From contig JADKID010000020.1 in NCBI GenBank assembly GCA_016721425.1, forward strand, positions 81,973-145,972: a stretch of 64,000 bases of DNA, in the 5' to 3' direction. Positions 21,808 to 29,439 of the stretch are shown here, one piece after another; the first letter of the stretch is position 1, and each line of letters starts with the position of its first letter. A model generated the notes under the pieces. It was not told where the DNA came from. It searched no databases and saw only the letters and a program-made list of their open reading frames with translations. Origin of the DNA: Bryobacterales bacterium (GTDB lineage Bacteria; Acidobacteriota; Terriglobia; Bryobacterales; Bryobacteraceae). The position numbers and the translations under genes are program-made.

Positions 21808-22770
21808 ATGCCCCTCAGTCCCATCCAAGCCCTCAGCCCCCTGCCGGACCGCCTCCAGCAGCTCAAGGAAGAACTGGCTCACCGCATCGCCGCCTGCATC
21901 GGCTCCGAACAGAAACGGATTACCGCGGTGCCCGGCCTCACCGTCCACCAGCGCACCGCGCCCACTCCGCCCTGCTCCATGACCTACGAGCCGAGTCTCA
22001 TCCTCACCGCCCAGGGGCGCAAGCGCGTGGAATTCGGCGGCAAATCCTTTACCTACGGCACCTCCCACTACCTGCTCGCCTCCGTCGCCCTACCCGTCGT
22101 GGCCCGCGTCGTCGAGGCCAGCCAGCAGACCCCCTGCCTGGCCCTCTCGCTCAAGCTCCAAATGCCCGTCGTCCGGGAACTGCTCGGCCGCGAAGAACTC
22201 GCGGTGACGCCCCATAGCGGGAAAGGCCCGGCTCTGGCCCTCGGGGAAGTCACCGTGGACTTGCTGGACTCCTTCTGCCGCCTCCTGCGCCTCCTGGACC
22301 AGCCTCAGGATGTCGCCTTCCTCCACGGCCTGATCGAGCGCGAGATCATCTTCCGCGTCCTGCAAGGCCCGGAGGGCGCCCGCCTCCGCGCCATCGCCAC
22401 ACTCGGCGACCAGAGCTACCGCACCGCCAAGGCAATCGCCTGGATCAAAGACAACTATGCAAGACCGCTCCGCGTCGAGGAGCTCGCCGATATCGCCGGC
22501 ATGGGCGTCTCCACCCTCCACCACCACTTCCGCGCTCTCACCGCCATGAGCCCCCTCCAATACCAGAAACAGATCCGGCTCCAGGAAGCGCGCACACGCA
22601 TGTCCATCCAGGGCCTCGATGCCGGTAGCGCCGCCCTCGAGGTCGGCTACGAAAGCGCCAGCCAGTTCACCCGCGAATACAAACGCCTCTTCGGCCAAAC
22701 GCCCATGCGCGATACCCGTACTCTCCGTGCCCAGGAAGCCACGCAACTCGAACCCCTCGGGGCCCGTTGA
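21808..22770 (+). CDS. AraC-family transcriptional regulator
   Basis: DNA-binding regulator of 320 residues. Start ATG 21808 is fixed by AAAGGAG 8 nt upstream. The N-terminal half is the AraC-N (cupin-like ligand) domain: TYEPSLILTAQGRKRVEFGG, SHYLLASVALPVVARVVEA. The C-terminal half carries two helix-turn-helix units: YARPLRVEELADIAGMGVST and AALEVGYESASQFTREYKRL, ending in LFGQTPMRD. Such proteins often control a neighbouring oxidoreductase or hydrolase operon; the genes just downstream are on the same strand. The effector is unknown. Confidence 0.92.
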   Translation: MPLSPIQALSPLPDRLQQLKEELAHRIAACIGSEQKRITAVPGLTVHQRTAPTPPCSMTYEPSLILTAQGRKRVEFGGKSFTYGTSHYLLASVALPVVARVVEASQQTPCLALSLKLQMPVVRELLGREELAVTPHSGKGPALALGEVTVDLLDSFCRLLRLLDQPQDVAFLHGLIEREIIFRVLQGPEGARLRAIATLGDQSYRTAKAIAWIKDNYARPLRVEELADIAGMGVSTLHHHFRALTAMSPLQYQKQIRLQEARTRMSIQGLDAGSAALEVGYESASQFTREYKRLFGQTPMRDTRTLRAQEATQLEPLGAR

Positions 22771-22814
22771 TACAGAACCATCCGCACGCCCCGCGCGCCC
22801 ACAGAAAGGCTCTC

Positions 22815-22952
22815 ATGCTCTCTCGATCCCTTCTCCTCAGCGCCGCCGCTCAGGCGTTCACCCTCGCCCCCACACCGCCCCAGCCGGCCGCGCCGAAACC
22901 GCCATCATCTCCGGCCTCCTCGATCCCATCCACGCAAGCGCTCAATAAATGA
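22815..22952 (+). CDS. Short exported ORF between regulator and amidohydrolase
   Basis: A 45-residue frame with a hydrophobic start (MLSRSLLLSAAAQAFTLAP) and a Pro/Ala-rich tail. AGAAAGG lies about 5 nt upstream of ATG 22815, and its stop overlaps the next start as ATGA. It could be a leader-like gene for translational coupling, or the remains of a longer secreted protein, because another frame over the same bases reads ETAIISGLLDPIHASAQ. Doubtful as a real protein. Confidence 0.35.
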   Translation: MLSRSLLLSAAAQAFTLAPTPPQPAAPKPPSSPASSIPSTQALNK

Positions 22953-23908
22953 CGACCCAAAACCCCACCACCAACCGCCGCCGATTCCTCGCCCAGACCA
23001 CGGGGGCCGCCGCCGCGTCTCTCCTCCTCCCAGCCACCGCCCAGCCCGCCTCCCCCTGGGGCGGCCCCGTCCTCGACGCCCACTTCCACCTCCGCCCCGA
23101 CGTCGCCAGCAACTGGAAACACATGCAGGGCTGCGGAGTCACCCACGCCGTCCTCCTCACCCGCGCCCCAGACCAGGACCGCGCCAAACAAGCCATCGAC
23201 GCCACCCCCGGCCGCTACGCCCGCTCCGTCGCCGCCGACCCCGCCCTCCCCGATACCCCCCGCATCCTCCGCGAAGCCCTCAAAGCCGGAGCCGTCAGCA
23301 TCGGCGAATTGAAGCACCACCTCGCCCTCGATTCCCCTGAGATGCGCCGCGTCTACGATATTGCCGCCGAGCTCCAGGTCCCCGTCTTAGTCCACATCCA
23401 GGTCTTCCCTCACTTCCCCGGCGAGCTCCCCTACAACACCGGCTATCCCCAGTTCGACAAGGTCCTCAAGGCCCACCCCAAAACCAACTTCCTCGGCCAC
23501 GCCGATCTCTTCTGGGCCAACATCAGCGCCGACGTCCCCACAGATCGCGGCTACCCCACCGGCCCCATCAAACCCGGCGGCCTCACCGATCGCTGGCTCG
23601 CCGATTACCCCAACCTCTACGCCGACATCTCCGCCAACTCCGGCAACAACGCCCTCTCCCGCGACCCCGACTTCTCCCGCGGCTTCCTCGCCCGCCACAA
23701 ATCCAAGCTCATCTTCGGCAGCGATTGCAGTTGCGCCGACGGCAAAGGCGCCGGCATCTCCCAAGGCAACAACCCCGAGGCCGCCCGCCTCGCCGGCAAA
23801 TGCGTCGCCGCCGCCACCCTCAGCCTCCTCCAAGGCCTCACCACCCCCGCCCTCTTCCGCCAGATCACCTGGGAGAACGGAACCAAACTCCTCAAACTCC
23901 GCTTCTGA
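22949..23908 (+). CDS. Tat-exported amidohydrolase (TIM barrel)
   Basis: Metal-dependent hydrolase of the amidohydrolase-2 family, 319 residues, exported through Tat (NRRRFLAQTTGAAAASLLLP). Metal-binding HxH is in LDAHFHLRPD at the first strand; later landmarks are VPVLVHIQVFPHFP, KTNFLGHADLFW and the C-terminal Asp in LIFGSDCSCADGKG. The fold hydrolyses or decarboxylates small cyclic or carboxylic substrates; the actual one is unknown. It overlaps the preceding short frame by 4 nt. Frame intact. Confidence 0.85.
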   Translation: MTTQNPTTNRRRFLAQTTGAAAASLLLPATAQPASPWGGPVLDAHFHLRPDVASNWKHMQGCGVTHAVLLTRAPDQDRAKQAIDATPGRYARSVAADPALPDTPRILREALKAGAVSIGELKHHLALDSPEMRRVYDIAAELQVPVLVHIQVFPHFPGELPYNTGYPQFDKVLKAHPKTNFLGHADLFWANISADVPTDRGYPTGPIKPGGLTDRWLADYPNLYADISANSGNNALSRDPDFSRGFLARHKSKLIFGSDCSCADGKGAGISQGNNPEAARLAGKCVAAATLSLLQGLTTPALFRQITWENGTKLLKLRF

Positions 23909-23937
23909 TTGTGATAGCGTTGGTTCGAGGTGCACTC

Positions 23938-24057
23938 ATGGGAGACAAGGGCGGCAAGAAAGACAAGGACAAGAGCAAGCAGCAGCAGGCCACCAAGCAC
24001 AAGCAGGACGAGCAGAAAAAGCTAGCCAAAGCCCCCGCCAAAAAGCCCGGAGCCTAG
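23938..24057 (+). CDS. Lys/Gln-rich small protein
   Basis: Thirty-nine residues beginning MGDKGGKKDKDKSKQQQATK and ending in a KAPAKKPGA tail. This very basic, low-complexity pattern recurs in many bacteria as a conserved small protein of unknown role. The ATG at 23938 follows the amidohydrolase stop by 29 nt. Probably cytoplasmic; nucleic-acid or ribosome contact is only a guess from charge. Confidence 0.65.
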   Translation: MGDKGGKKDKDKSKQQQATKHKQDEQKKLAKAPAKKPGA

Positions 24058-24091
24058 CCCGCGCAGAACCGCTTCGCGCCCCCGTCCCGCG

Positions 24092-24190
24092 CCGCGACCG
24101 TCAGCCGCGCTTCCGCGCCGCGCTTTCGCGCCGCGACCGTGTACCCCGTTACCGCGCCGCGCCATGTGCCCGTTTCTGAGCCGCGACCGT
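24092..24190. repeat. Short direct repeats (CCGCGACCGT)
   Basis: Three copies of CCGCGACCGT at 24092, 24131 and 24181 in a run also rich in CGCGCCGCG. They lie between two convergent genes. The last copy continues as AAGGGAGCGGTTGCG. Likely a small degenerate tandem array; no CRISPR-like spacing. Confidence 0.5.
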
Positions 24191-24206
24191 AAGGGAGCGG
24201 TTGCGT

Positions 24207-25052
24207 CTAGCGCTTCTCCGCCACCATCCGCGCCAGCCTCGTCCGATCCAAACTCCAATCCGACACCCCCTCCACATCCTCAAACCGGACAATCCGGAAA
24301 TCAGCCGCAAAAACCGCCCGCAGCAACTCCCCCGGATCGATATCCACCGGCTTGCGCCCCGCGGCGCCCTTGTCTGACGCAAAACTCTCCACCACCAGAA
24401 GCCCCCCAACCCGGAGCGAATTCCAAACCCGCTGCACATACGCCTGGTCCGTCACCGGAAACGGCTCATACGTGATCACGACCAAATCCCACTGCGCCGT
24501 ACCGTAATCGAAGTTCGAGTTGCTCTTCTGCACGGCCCGAATCGCCACCCCCGCCGCCGCGGCATTCTTCCTAGCGACGCTAATCCCCTCGTCGGACACA
24601 TCAAACCCCGTCACATCCCACCCGCGAATCGCCAGAAACACGGAATTCCGCCCCTGCCCCATGCCCACATCCAGCGCCCGGCCCGGCTTCCTGCCCTCCA
24701 CGGCCGACATCAGCAGCCCATTCGGCTTAACGCTGAATCCCGGATTGCTCGCGGCATAAATCTTGTTGAAAATCAGCTGCCACCCATCCTCCCGCGTGCG
24801 CATCATCTCCATCACAACCTTGATCTGGCCGTCCGCCTCCGCCGCCGATGCTCCGCCCGCCAGGACATGAGCCCGGTAATCCCGCAGCAGGCTCCCCGGA
24901 TTGTCATTCGGCGGAATAGTAGCCAACCACGCAAGGAACGCCCGCCAAGTCCGTTCGGCATCCGCCTGTGCGCCCCACGCAAGAGGCTGCACGACCGCCG
25001 CACCGATCCCGGCCGCCTGCATCATCACGCGTCGTCTTGAGATTTTGGGCAT
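24207..25052 (-). CDS. Exported class I SAM methyltransferase-like protein
   Basis: Protein of 281 residues. ATG 25052 begins a twin-arginine-like signal (MPKISRRRVMMQAAGIGAAV), followed by a helical region and a Rossmann methyltransferase domain. Motif I is ALDVGMGQGRNSVFLA, motif II lies in WDVTGFDVSDEGIS, and the post-motif strand is WDLVVITYEPFPV with a RVGGLLVVESFASDKG segment. Tat export of a SAM enzyme is unusual because SAM is cytoplasmic; the signal may instead be an uncleaved anchor. The acceptor substrate is unknown. Frame intact. Confidence 0.8.
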   Translation of the reverse strand: MPKISRRRVMMQAAGIGAAVVQPLAWGAQADAERTWRAFLAWLATIPPNDNPGSLLRDYRAHVLAGGASAAEADGQIKVVMEMMRTREDGWQLIFNKIYAASNPGFSVKPNGLLMSAVEGRKPGRALDVGMGQGRNSVFLAIRGWDVTGFDVSDEGISVARKNAAAAGVAIRAVQKSNSNFDYGTAQWDLVVITYEPFPVTDQAYVQRVWNSLRVGGLLVVESFASDKGAAGRKPVDIDPGELLRAVFAADFRIVRFEDVEGVSDWSLDRTRLARMVAEKR

Positions 25053-25210
25053 GGCGAGAAGTCTAGCATCCAGCCACGCGCGGCGTCGGAACAACCTGTG
25101 GGGGCCAGCCGGACATCCCGCCGCACCCACGATTCGCCGGCAGAGCGCGCCCCATGGCCCCCCAGCCGAGTCTGCTAGACTAAACCGTCCGGAGCGCTGC
25201 TCCGGCATTC

Positions 25211-25225
25211 GGAGGAACCACACTG
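25211..25225 (+). promoter_or_regulatory. Ribosome site deciding a CTG start
   Basis: GGAGG at 25211-25215 followed after 7 nt by CTG (25223-25225), which opens the PEP-CTERM frame directly before a good signal peptide. No ATG, GTG or TTG lies in the N-terminal part of this frame. Confidence 0.5.
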
Positions 25226-25921
25226 AAATATCTGTTAATTGCCGTTCTGGCCGCAGCATATCCTTGCGCAGCCGCATCATTCACCATCGACGCCACCTAT
25301 TCGGGCCGTTATCTCGGAAATGGCGCACACAATACTGACTCTGCCGGCAACTTCGGCACCGGTTGGGCCGGTGGGGTCCCGGCAGAGATCAGGAGCTACT
25401 TCGGCTTCGGACTGGCAGGAGTCACCGGAACCATCACCTCGGCAGCTCTGCGGCTACAAGGCAATCCGAGCTTCGCCATGCTTCTGAGCCCGGAAGGAAC
25501 AGAGACGTTTGCAGTTTTCGATGTCTCCACTTCACTGGCGAGTTTGACGGCGGGCACCGCCGGGGTAGCTGGATTCAACGATCTGGGAACCGGGGCACAA
25601 TTCGGAAGCCTCAGCATCACGGCGGTCTCCCCAAACACCGTCGATATCACCCTCAACGCACTGGGGCTCGCCTACCTCAACAGCCTGGGCGGCGGCACGG
25701 CGGCACTGGGTGGCGCGCTGACGACCCTCGCCAAGAGCGGCAACGAGCTCGTGTTCAATGGCGCCGCCTCCGGCCAGACGCGCCAACTCCTACTCACCAC
25801 TTCCGGGATCACGCCCGTTCCCGAACCCGCTTCGCTCGCCTCCGTTGCCTTGGGCCTGGCGGGTCTCGGCCTGCTGCGCCGGGCGCGGCGGGCGCCAGCC
25901 ACGTCTGCCAAAACGAAGTAA
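25223..25921 (+). CDS. PEP-CTERM sorted secreted protein
   Basis: Secreted protein of 232 residues: signal KYLLIAVLAAAYPCAAA, a beta-rich, Gly/Thr-rich body (GRYLGNGAHNTDSAGNFG, VTGTITSAALRLQGN), and a C-terminal PEP-CTERM sorting tag VPEPASLASVALGLAGLG followed by a basic tail. Such proteins are processed by an exosortase and anchored or released at the cell surface, commonly with exopolysaccharide. No exosortase is in the window. The start is apparently CTG 25223 with a strong ribosome site. Frame intact. Confidence 0.8.
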   Translation: MKYLLIAVLAAAYPCAAASFTIDATYSGRYLGNGAHNTDSAGNFGTGWAGGVPAEIRSYFGFGLAGVTGTITSAALRLQGNPSFAMLLSPEGTETFAVFDVSTSLASLTAGTAGVAGFNDLGTGAQFGSLSITAVSPNTVDITLNALGLAYLNSLGGGTAALGGALTTLAKSGNELVFNGAASGQTRQLLLTTSGITPVPEPASLASVALGLAGLGLLRRARRAPATSAKTK

Positions 25922-26977
25922 ACCCACCGCCCGCCTGCGGTCTTGCTTGTCGTGCCGGGCATCACCTGCCGGCAAGCAGCCGCGGTGCTGGGGGAACGTC
26001 ACCAGCCCTGGGACGGCAATCGGCTCGACCATCACACTCCTACCCCCCGCCCCCGCCCGCTTCCGCGCTGCCACCGCCCGCACCCAAAAGACATCGCACC
26101 GCCGCCCATGGATCGGCAAGACCCAAGGCAGCCGCGCCCGGTCCTCCAATACCTCGAAATCCCGCGCCAGTAACCCCATCAACTCCGGCTCGGAAATCCA
26201 ATCCTTCCGCGCCGAATACATCGTCGAATAGTCAAACGGAGTAGTCACCACCAGCAGCCCGCCAACCCGCAGGCACCGCATCAGGCTATCCAGCACCCGC
26301 CGAGGCAGCGCGGTCGAGTCCAGCACATTCAGCGCAAACACGACATCAAACGTCTCAGCCTCAAACGGAGGATCCTCCGCATTCGCCACCAGAAACGCCG
26401 CCCCCGGAGCCGCCCCACACTCCTCCGCCGCCGCCCGCACCCGCTCGAAATGCAGGTCGATCCCCACCGCGCAATCCAGGTGCCGCGCCAGCATCGCCGT
26501 ATATCCGCCCGTCGCGCAACCCGCATCCAGCCCCACCGTCTGCCGCCCGGGGACGCGGCCCGCAAAGCGCCCCAGCGCGCCCTCCAGAAATGCGGCAAAC
26601 TCGCCGCTCAGCCCCGCAGCCTCGGGCGCAGGAGGCCCAAAGTGCGACGCCCGGTAGCTCGCCAGATGCCGCCGCCGGATCACCTCGGCGTGATCGTCGG
26701 CAAGGGGCGCATCCAGCATCGCGCCGATCGCCGCCGGCAGGTCCCGCCGCCGCAGGATCATCCACCGCTCGCTGCTCGCGTACTCCACCCAGTCTTCCAC
26801 CAGAATCGGAATCCCGTCGATAATCGGGCGCGCCGCGCCGCACCCCGCGTGCCCGCACCGCAGCACCCCGTGCCGGATCTCGCCCCCCGCGCCGGCCACG
26901 CCAACCTCCGCCCGCAGCCCGCCCGCCCGGCAAACCGGGCACACCATCCTGGTCCACTCGAGTAGCGTTGGATCCAT
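25790..26977 (-). CDS. Class I SAM methyltransferase with zinc-finger-like N-terminus
   Basis: About 395 residues as read. The N-terminus MVCPVCRAGGLRAEV plus LRCGHAGCGAARP forms a Trm112-like cysteine cluster, followed by PIIDGIPILVEDW. The methyltransferase domain shows GLDAGCATGGYTAMLA (motif I), CAVGIDLHFERVRAA (motif II), and FDVVFALNVLDSTALPRR. Start ATG 26977 follows the PAAR gene stop by 17 nt, so the two are probably co-transcribed. The last 100 or so residues are Arg-rich, low in pattern, and run antisense over the PEP-CTERM gene, so the true stop was probably lost by an indel near 26010. Confidence 0.75.
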   Translation of the reverse strand: MDPTLLEWTRMVCPVCRAGGLRAEVGVAGAGGEIRHGVLRCGHAGCGAARPIIDGIPILVEDWVEYASSERWMILRRRDLPAAIGAMLDAPLADDHAEVIRRRHLASYRASHFGPPAPEAAGLSGEFAAFLEGALGRFAGRVPGRQTVGLDAGCATGGYTAMLARHLDCAVGIDLHFERVRAAAEECGAAPGAAFLVANAEDPPFEAETFDVVFALNVLDSTALPRRVLDSLMRCLRVGGLLVVTTPFDYSTMYSARKDWISEPELMGLLARDFEVLEDRARLPWVLPIHGRRCDVFWVRAVAARKRAGAGGRSVMVEPIAVPGLVTFPQHRGCLPAGDARHDKQDRRRAVGLLRFGRRGWRPPRPAQQAETRQAQGNGGERSGFGNGRDPGSGE

Positions 26978-26994
26978 AGCCTGCCCCTGGCCCC

Positions 26995-27436
26995 TCAGCC
27001 GAAGAACACGTCCCAGCTGCCTTCGATCAGAGTCCCCGCGCCGCCGCAGTGCTGGTCGGCGTCGCCCTTGCGATGCGCCCCCCGGTTGTTGATCAACACC
27101 GATTTCGAGCCGCCGACCGCAACCCAAGTGTTCGGTCCACAGCACGCGCCGTGCACGCCGCTGTCCTCCTGCCGCAATGCCGGCCGCCCGTTGATGAAAA
27201 CGTTCGGCGAGCCAAGAATCGCTGGCCCGGACGCCGGGTGCGGGCACGCCGGGCACCCGTGCGCGTCGCTAGGGACAGCGCGACTGATCCATCACACGCC
27301 CCGCCGCCGCGCCCTGCGGATTCACCGGCACTGAAGGATCCGGCAGCCGCAGGATGCTGGTCCCCGCCGCCGGCAGCTTCGTGATCCGGCCCTGGCTCAC
27401 CGGTGCCCGCCCTTGGACCACAAATGGCTTGATCAT
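26995..27436 (-). CDS. PAAR-domain spike protein, one frameshift
   Basis: PAAR-type protein, the sharp tip that caps VgrG-like spikes of contractile secretion systems. ATG 27436 starts MIKPFVVQGRAPVSQG. The PAAR body reads GCPACPHPASGPAI, GSPNVFINGRPALRQEDSGV, CCGPNTWVAVGGSKSVLINN and HRKGDADQHCGGAGTLIEGS, with the usual Cys/His pattern. A TAG at about 27275, after DQSRCP, is bypassed by a one- or two-base frame change. The start overlaps the upstream gene stop as ATGA, showing translational coupling. No other secretion-system core gene is in the window. Confidence 0.8.
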
Positions 27437-27759
27437 TGCGCCCCCTCCGGCAAATCGCAGTTCAGTAGAATGTGGCGCCCGTTCATCCGCACATCCTCCG
27501 TCGTCTGCAAATCAAAGCTCCGGCACTTCACCGCCACATCCCCGCTGGAGGCCAGCTCCAGCCGCGCGCACTGCAACTTCACCACCGGCCCCTCCGGAGT
27601 AAACACGATCCGCAACTCCATCTCGCCCCCCGGCCCGCTGACCTCCAGAAACTCATTCTCCGAGTCCGCCTGCACCACAATCGCCCGCCCCGAAGGAAGC
27701 ACCGCCCGCGAAACCGCCCCCGCCCGCACCGCCACCTCGGCTTTCCGCTTCGCTGCCAT
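27433..27759 (-). CDS. Small beta-rich protein coupled to PAAR gene
   Basis: Protein of 108 residues, start ATG 27759. It is an almost pure succession of beta strands (RAIVVQADSENEFLEVSGPG, EMELRIVFTPEGPVVKLQCA, RLELASSGDVAVKCRSFDLQ) like the C-terminal beta-helix of spike proteins. Its ATGA overlap with the PAAR gene suggests both form one spike tip or adaptor complex. This assignment is inference from context and strand pattern, not from a named family. Confidence 0.6.
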   Translation of the reverse strand: MAAKRKAEVAVRAGAVSRAVLPSGRAIVVQADSENEFLEVSGPGGEMELRIVFTPEGPVVKLQCARLELASSGDVAVKCRSFDLQTTEDVRMNGRHILLNCDLPEGAQ

Positions 27760-27889
27760 GCGTACATTATAAGGAGTTTCAGGTAGAAAAGCCTCAAACA
27801 TGCATGGCCCCGAGTGCCGGCACGATAGCAACCCGCCGGGCCTGCTGGATCGCCCGAGATACCGGGCCCCTCGACGAATCACCAAGTTC

Positions 27890-28207
27890 CTAACCCGGTA
27901 GCTCGAAAAGGACACCCGCCTCGGACCAGACTTGCTCCAGACAATTTGGGCCCTGCCCAGGCAATGCAAGGATTACTGGGGCATGGTCACCGCCGCTCTC
28001 TAGACTCTCCAACACCACGCGGTCCCTCCCGAGACGGAGCCGCTTAAAGTAGCGGTTGTTATCAGTGTCGGAGGCGATGACGGGCGTGCCTTCGTGTCTT
28101 TTGAGTGCCTCCGCCACCGCCAGCCGCCCGCTCGGAGCCTGCTGCGCGCCGCCCGTCTGTGCCATCGCCGCCATCAATAATACAGCCCAGAGACCGCTGC
28201 TCGTCAC
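27890..28207 (-). CDS. Short exported protein with S24-like C-terminal part
   Basis: Protein of 105 residues. GTG 28207 opens a signal-like stretch (LWAVLLMAAMAQTGGAQQ). The rest (TDNNRYFKRLRLGRDRVVLE, then SLESGGDHAPVILALPGQGP) resembles the second half of LexA/S24-type peptidase domains, where the lysine of YFKRL would be the catalytic base; the serine half and any DNA-binding domain are absent. It is either a truncated gene or an unrelated small secreted protein. It follows the MFS gene by 17 nt. Confidence 0.45.
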   Translation of the reverse strand: MTSSGLWAVLLMAAMAQTGGAQQAPSGRLAVAEALKRHEGTPVIASDTDNNRYFKRLRLGRDRVVLESLESGGDHAPVILALPGQGPNCLEQVWSEAGVLFELPG

Positions 28208-28224
28208 GAACCTATTCCACCACG

Positions 28225-29430
28225 TCAGCCGCCCCTGCCCCCGCCACCCCCATACCTCGGCAACAGCAAAAACAACCCCGCCGACCCCAGCGTCGCCCCC
28301 GCCAGCACCGTCAGCAACCACGTATAGGACCCCGTCGCATCAAAAACCCGCCCCATCACCATCGGCCCCGTCGCCCCCGCAATCGCATACGCCGTCCACG
28401 TGAACCCATACAGCGTCGAAAACGATCGCAGCCCAAAATACCGCGTCAACAGATAAGGCGTGATGTCCGCCTCGCCCCCCAACCCGAATCCGATCAGCGC
28501 CGCCGCCACCATCGCCGGCAGCGCCGCCCCCGCCGTCGCCAGTAGCAAGATCCCCCCCGCCACCACCACCAGCAAGCAAAACCCGACCCGCGGCCCAAAG
28601 AAACGGTCCAGCAGCAGACCCGTCCCAATCCGCCCGCAGAAGCTCGCCAGCCCCAGCACGGACGCCGTCCGCGCCGCCGTTGCCGCCGACACCCCGCGGT
28701 CCGTCAGCAGCGGCGAAAGATGCGTGATCGCCCCATTTACGCTCACTGAGCCCAGAAACAGCGTCGCCACAATAATCCAGAACACGCGCGAACGCACCCC
28801 CTCCCCCACGCTCACGCCCTCCAGCCGCAACGCGCCCCCGCCCGCCCCCTCGTGCGCCTTCTCCCGCACAAAAACGGCCGTCAGCGGGATCCCCGCCACC
28901 AGCACCATCGCGCCCAGCACGAAGTACGCCCCCCGCCACCCATAACCATCGATCAGCGCCTGCGCCAGGGGAGGGAAGAGCATCGCGCCCGTCCCCACCC
29001 CGGCCATCACCAGCGCCAGCGCGATCCCCCGCCGAGTGTCAAACCACGTCGACACCGCCCGCGAGTACCCCATCTGCGTCGTGCCGTTGCCCACCACCCC
29101 CATCACCACAAACACCGCGTACAGATGCGCCAGGTTCGGTGTCAGCAGGCCCAGCGACGCAAACGCAATCCCAAACACCGCCATGCACGGCAAAATCACC
29201 GCCCGCGGACCGTGCCGGTCCAGCAGCCGCCCCAGCACCGGCGAGCACACCGCCACCGTCATCGCCGCAAACCCAAACGCCGCCGAGACCGCCCCGCGCG
29301 TCCAGTGAAACTCCTCCGCCACCGGCTTCAGAAAGATGCTGAACGTAAACACCAGCAGACAGCCGAAGCCCACCATTACGCCGAAATACGCCGCCGCCAC
29401 CACGCGCCAGCCGGGGTTGCCCCCCATCAT
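28225..29430 (-). CDS. MFS transporter (OFA/oxalate-formate-like)
   Basis: Inner-membrane major facilitator of 401 residues with 12 predicted segments. The N-terminus YFGVMVGFGCLLVFTFSIFL, then FHWTRGAVSAAFGFAAMTVA and GRLLDRHGPRAVILPC (motif A), is typical of the oxalate/formate-antiporter branch that moves organic anions. The central loop has VREKAHEGAGGGALRLEGVS; the C-terminal half repeats GRIGTGLLLDRFFGPRVGF. It starts 9 nt after the AhpD-like gene stop, so it is the third gene of the TonB receptor operon. The substrate may be what the receptor imports. Frame intact. Confidence 0.88.
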   Translation of the reverse strand: MMGGNPGWRVVAAAYFGVMVGFGCLLVFTFSIFLKPVAEEFHWTRGAVSAAFGFAAMTVAVCSPVLGRLLDRHGPRAVILPCMAVFGIAFASLGLLTPNLAHLYAVFVVMGVVGNGTTQMGYSRAVSTWFDTRRGIALALVMAGVGTGAMLFPPLAQALIDGYGWRGAYFVLGAMVLVAGIPLTAVFVREKAHEGAGGGALRLEGVSVGEGVRSRVFWIIVATLFLGSVSVNGAITHLSPLLTDRGVSAATAARTASVLGLASFCGRIGTGLLLDRFFGPRVGFCLLVVVAGGILLLATAGAALPAMVAAALIGFGLGGEADITPYLLTRYFGLRSFSTLYGFTWTAYAIAGATGPMVMGRVFDATGSYTWLLTVLAGATLGSAGLFLLLPRYGGGGGRGG

Positions 29431-29439
29431 GCCCCGCGC

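Noticed and set aside
24092..24190. Possible CRISPR-like array of CCGCGACCGT
   Set aside because: Repeats are only 10 bp, spacing is irregular (39 and 50 bp), and no cas gene is near.
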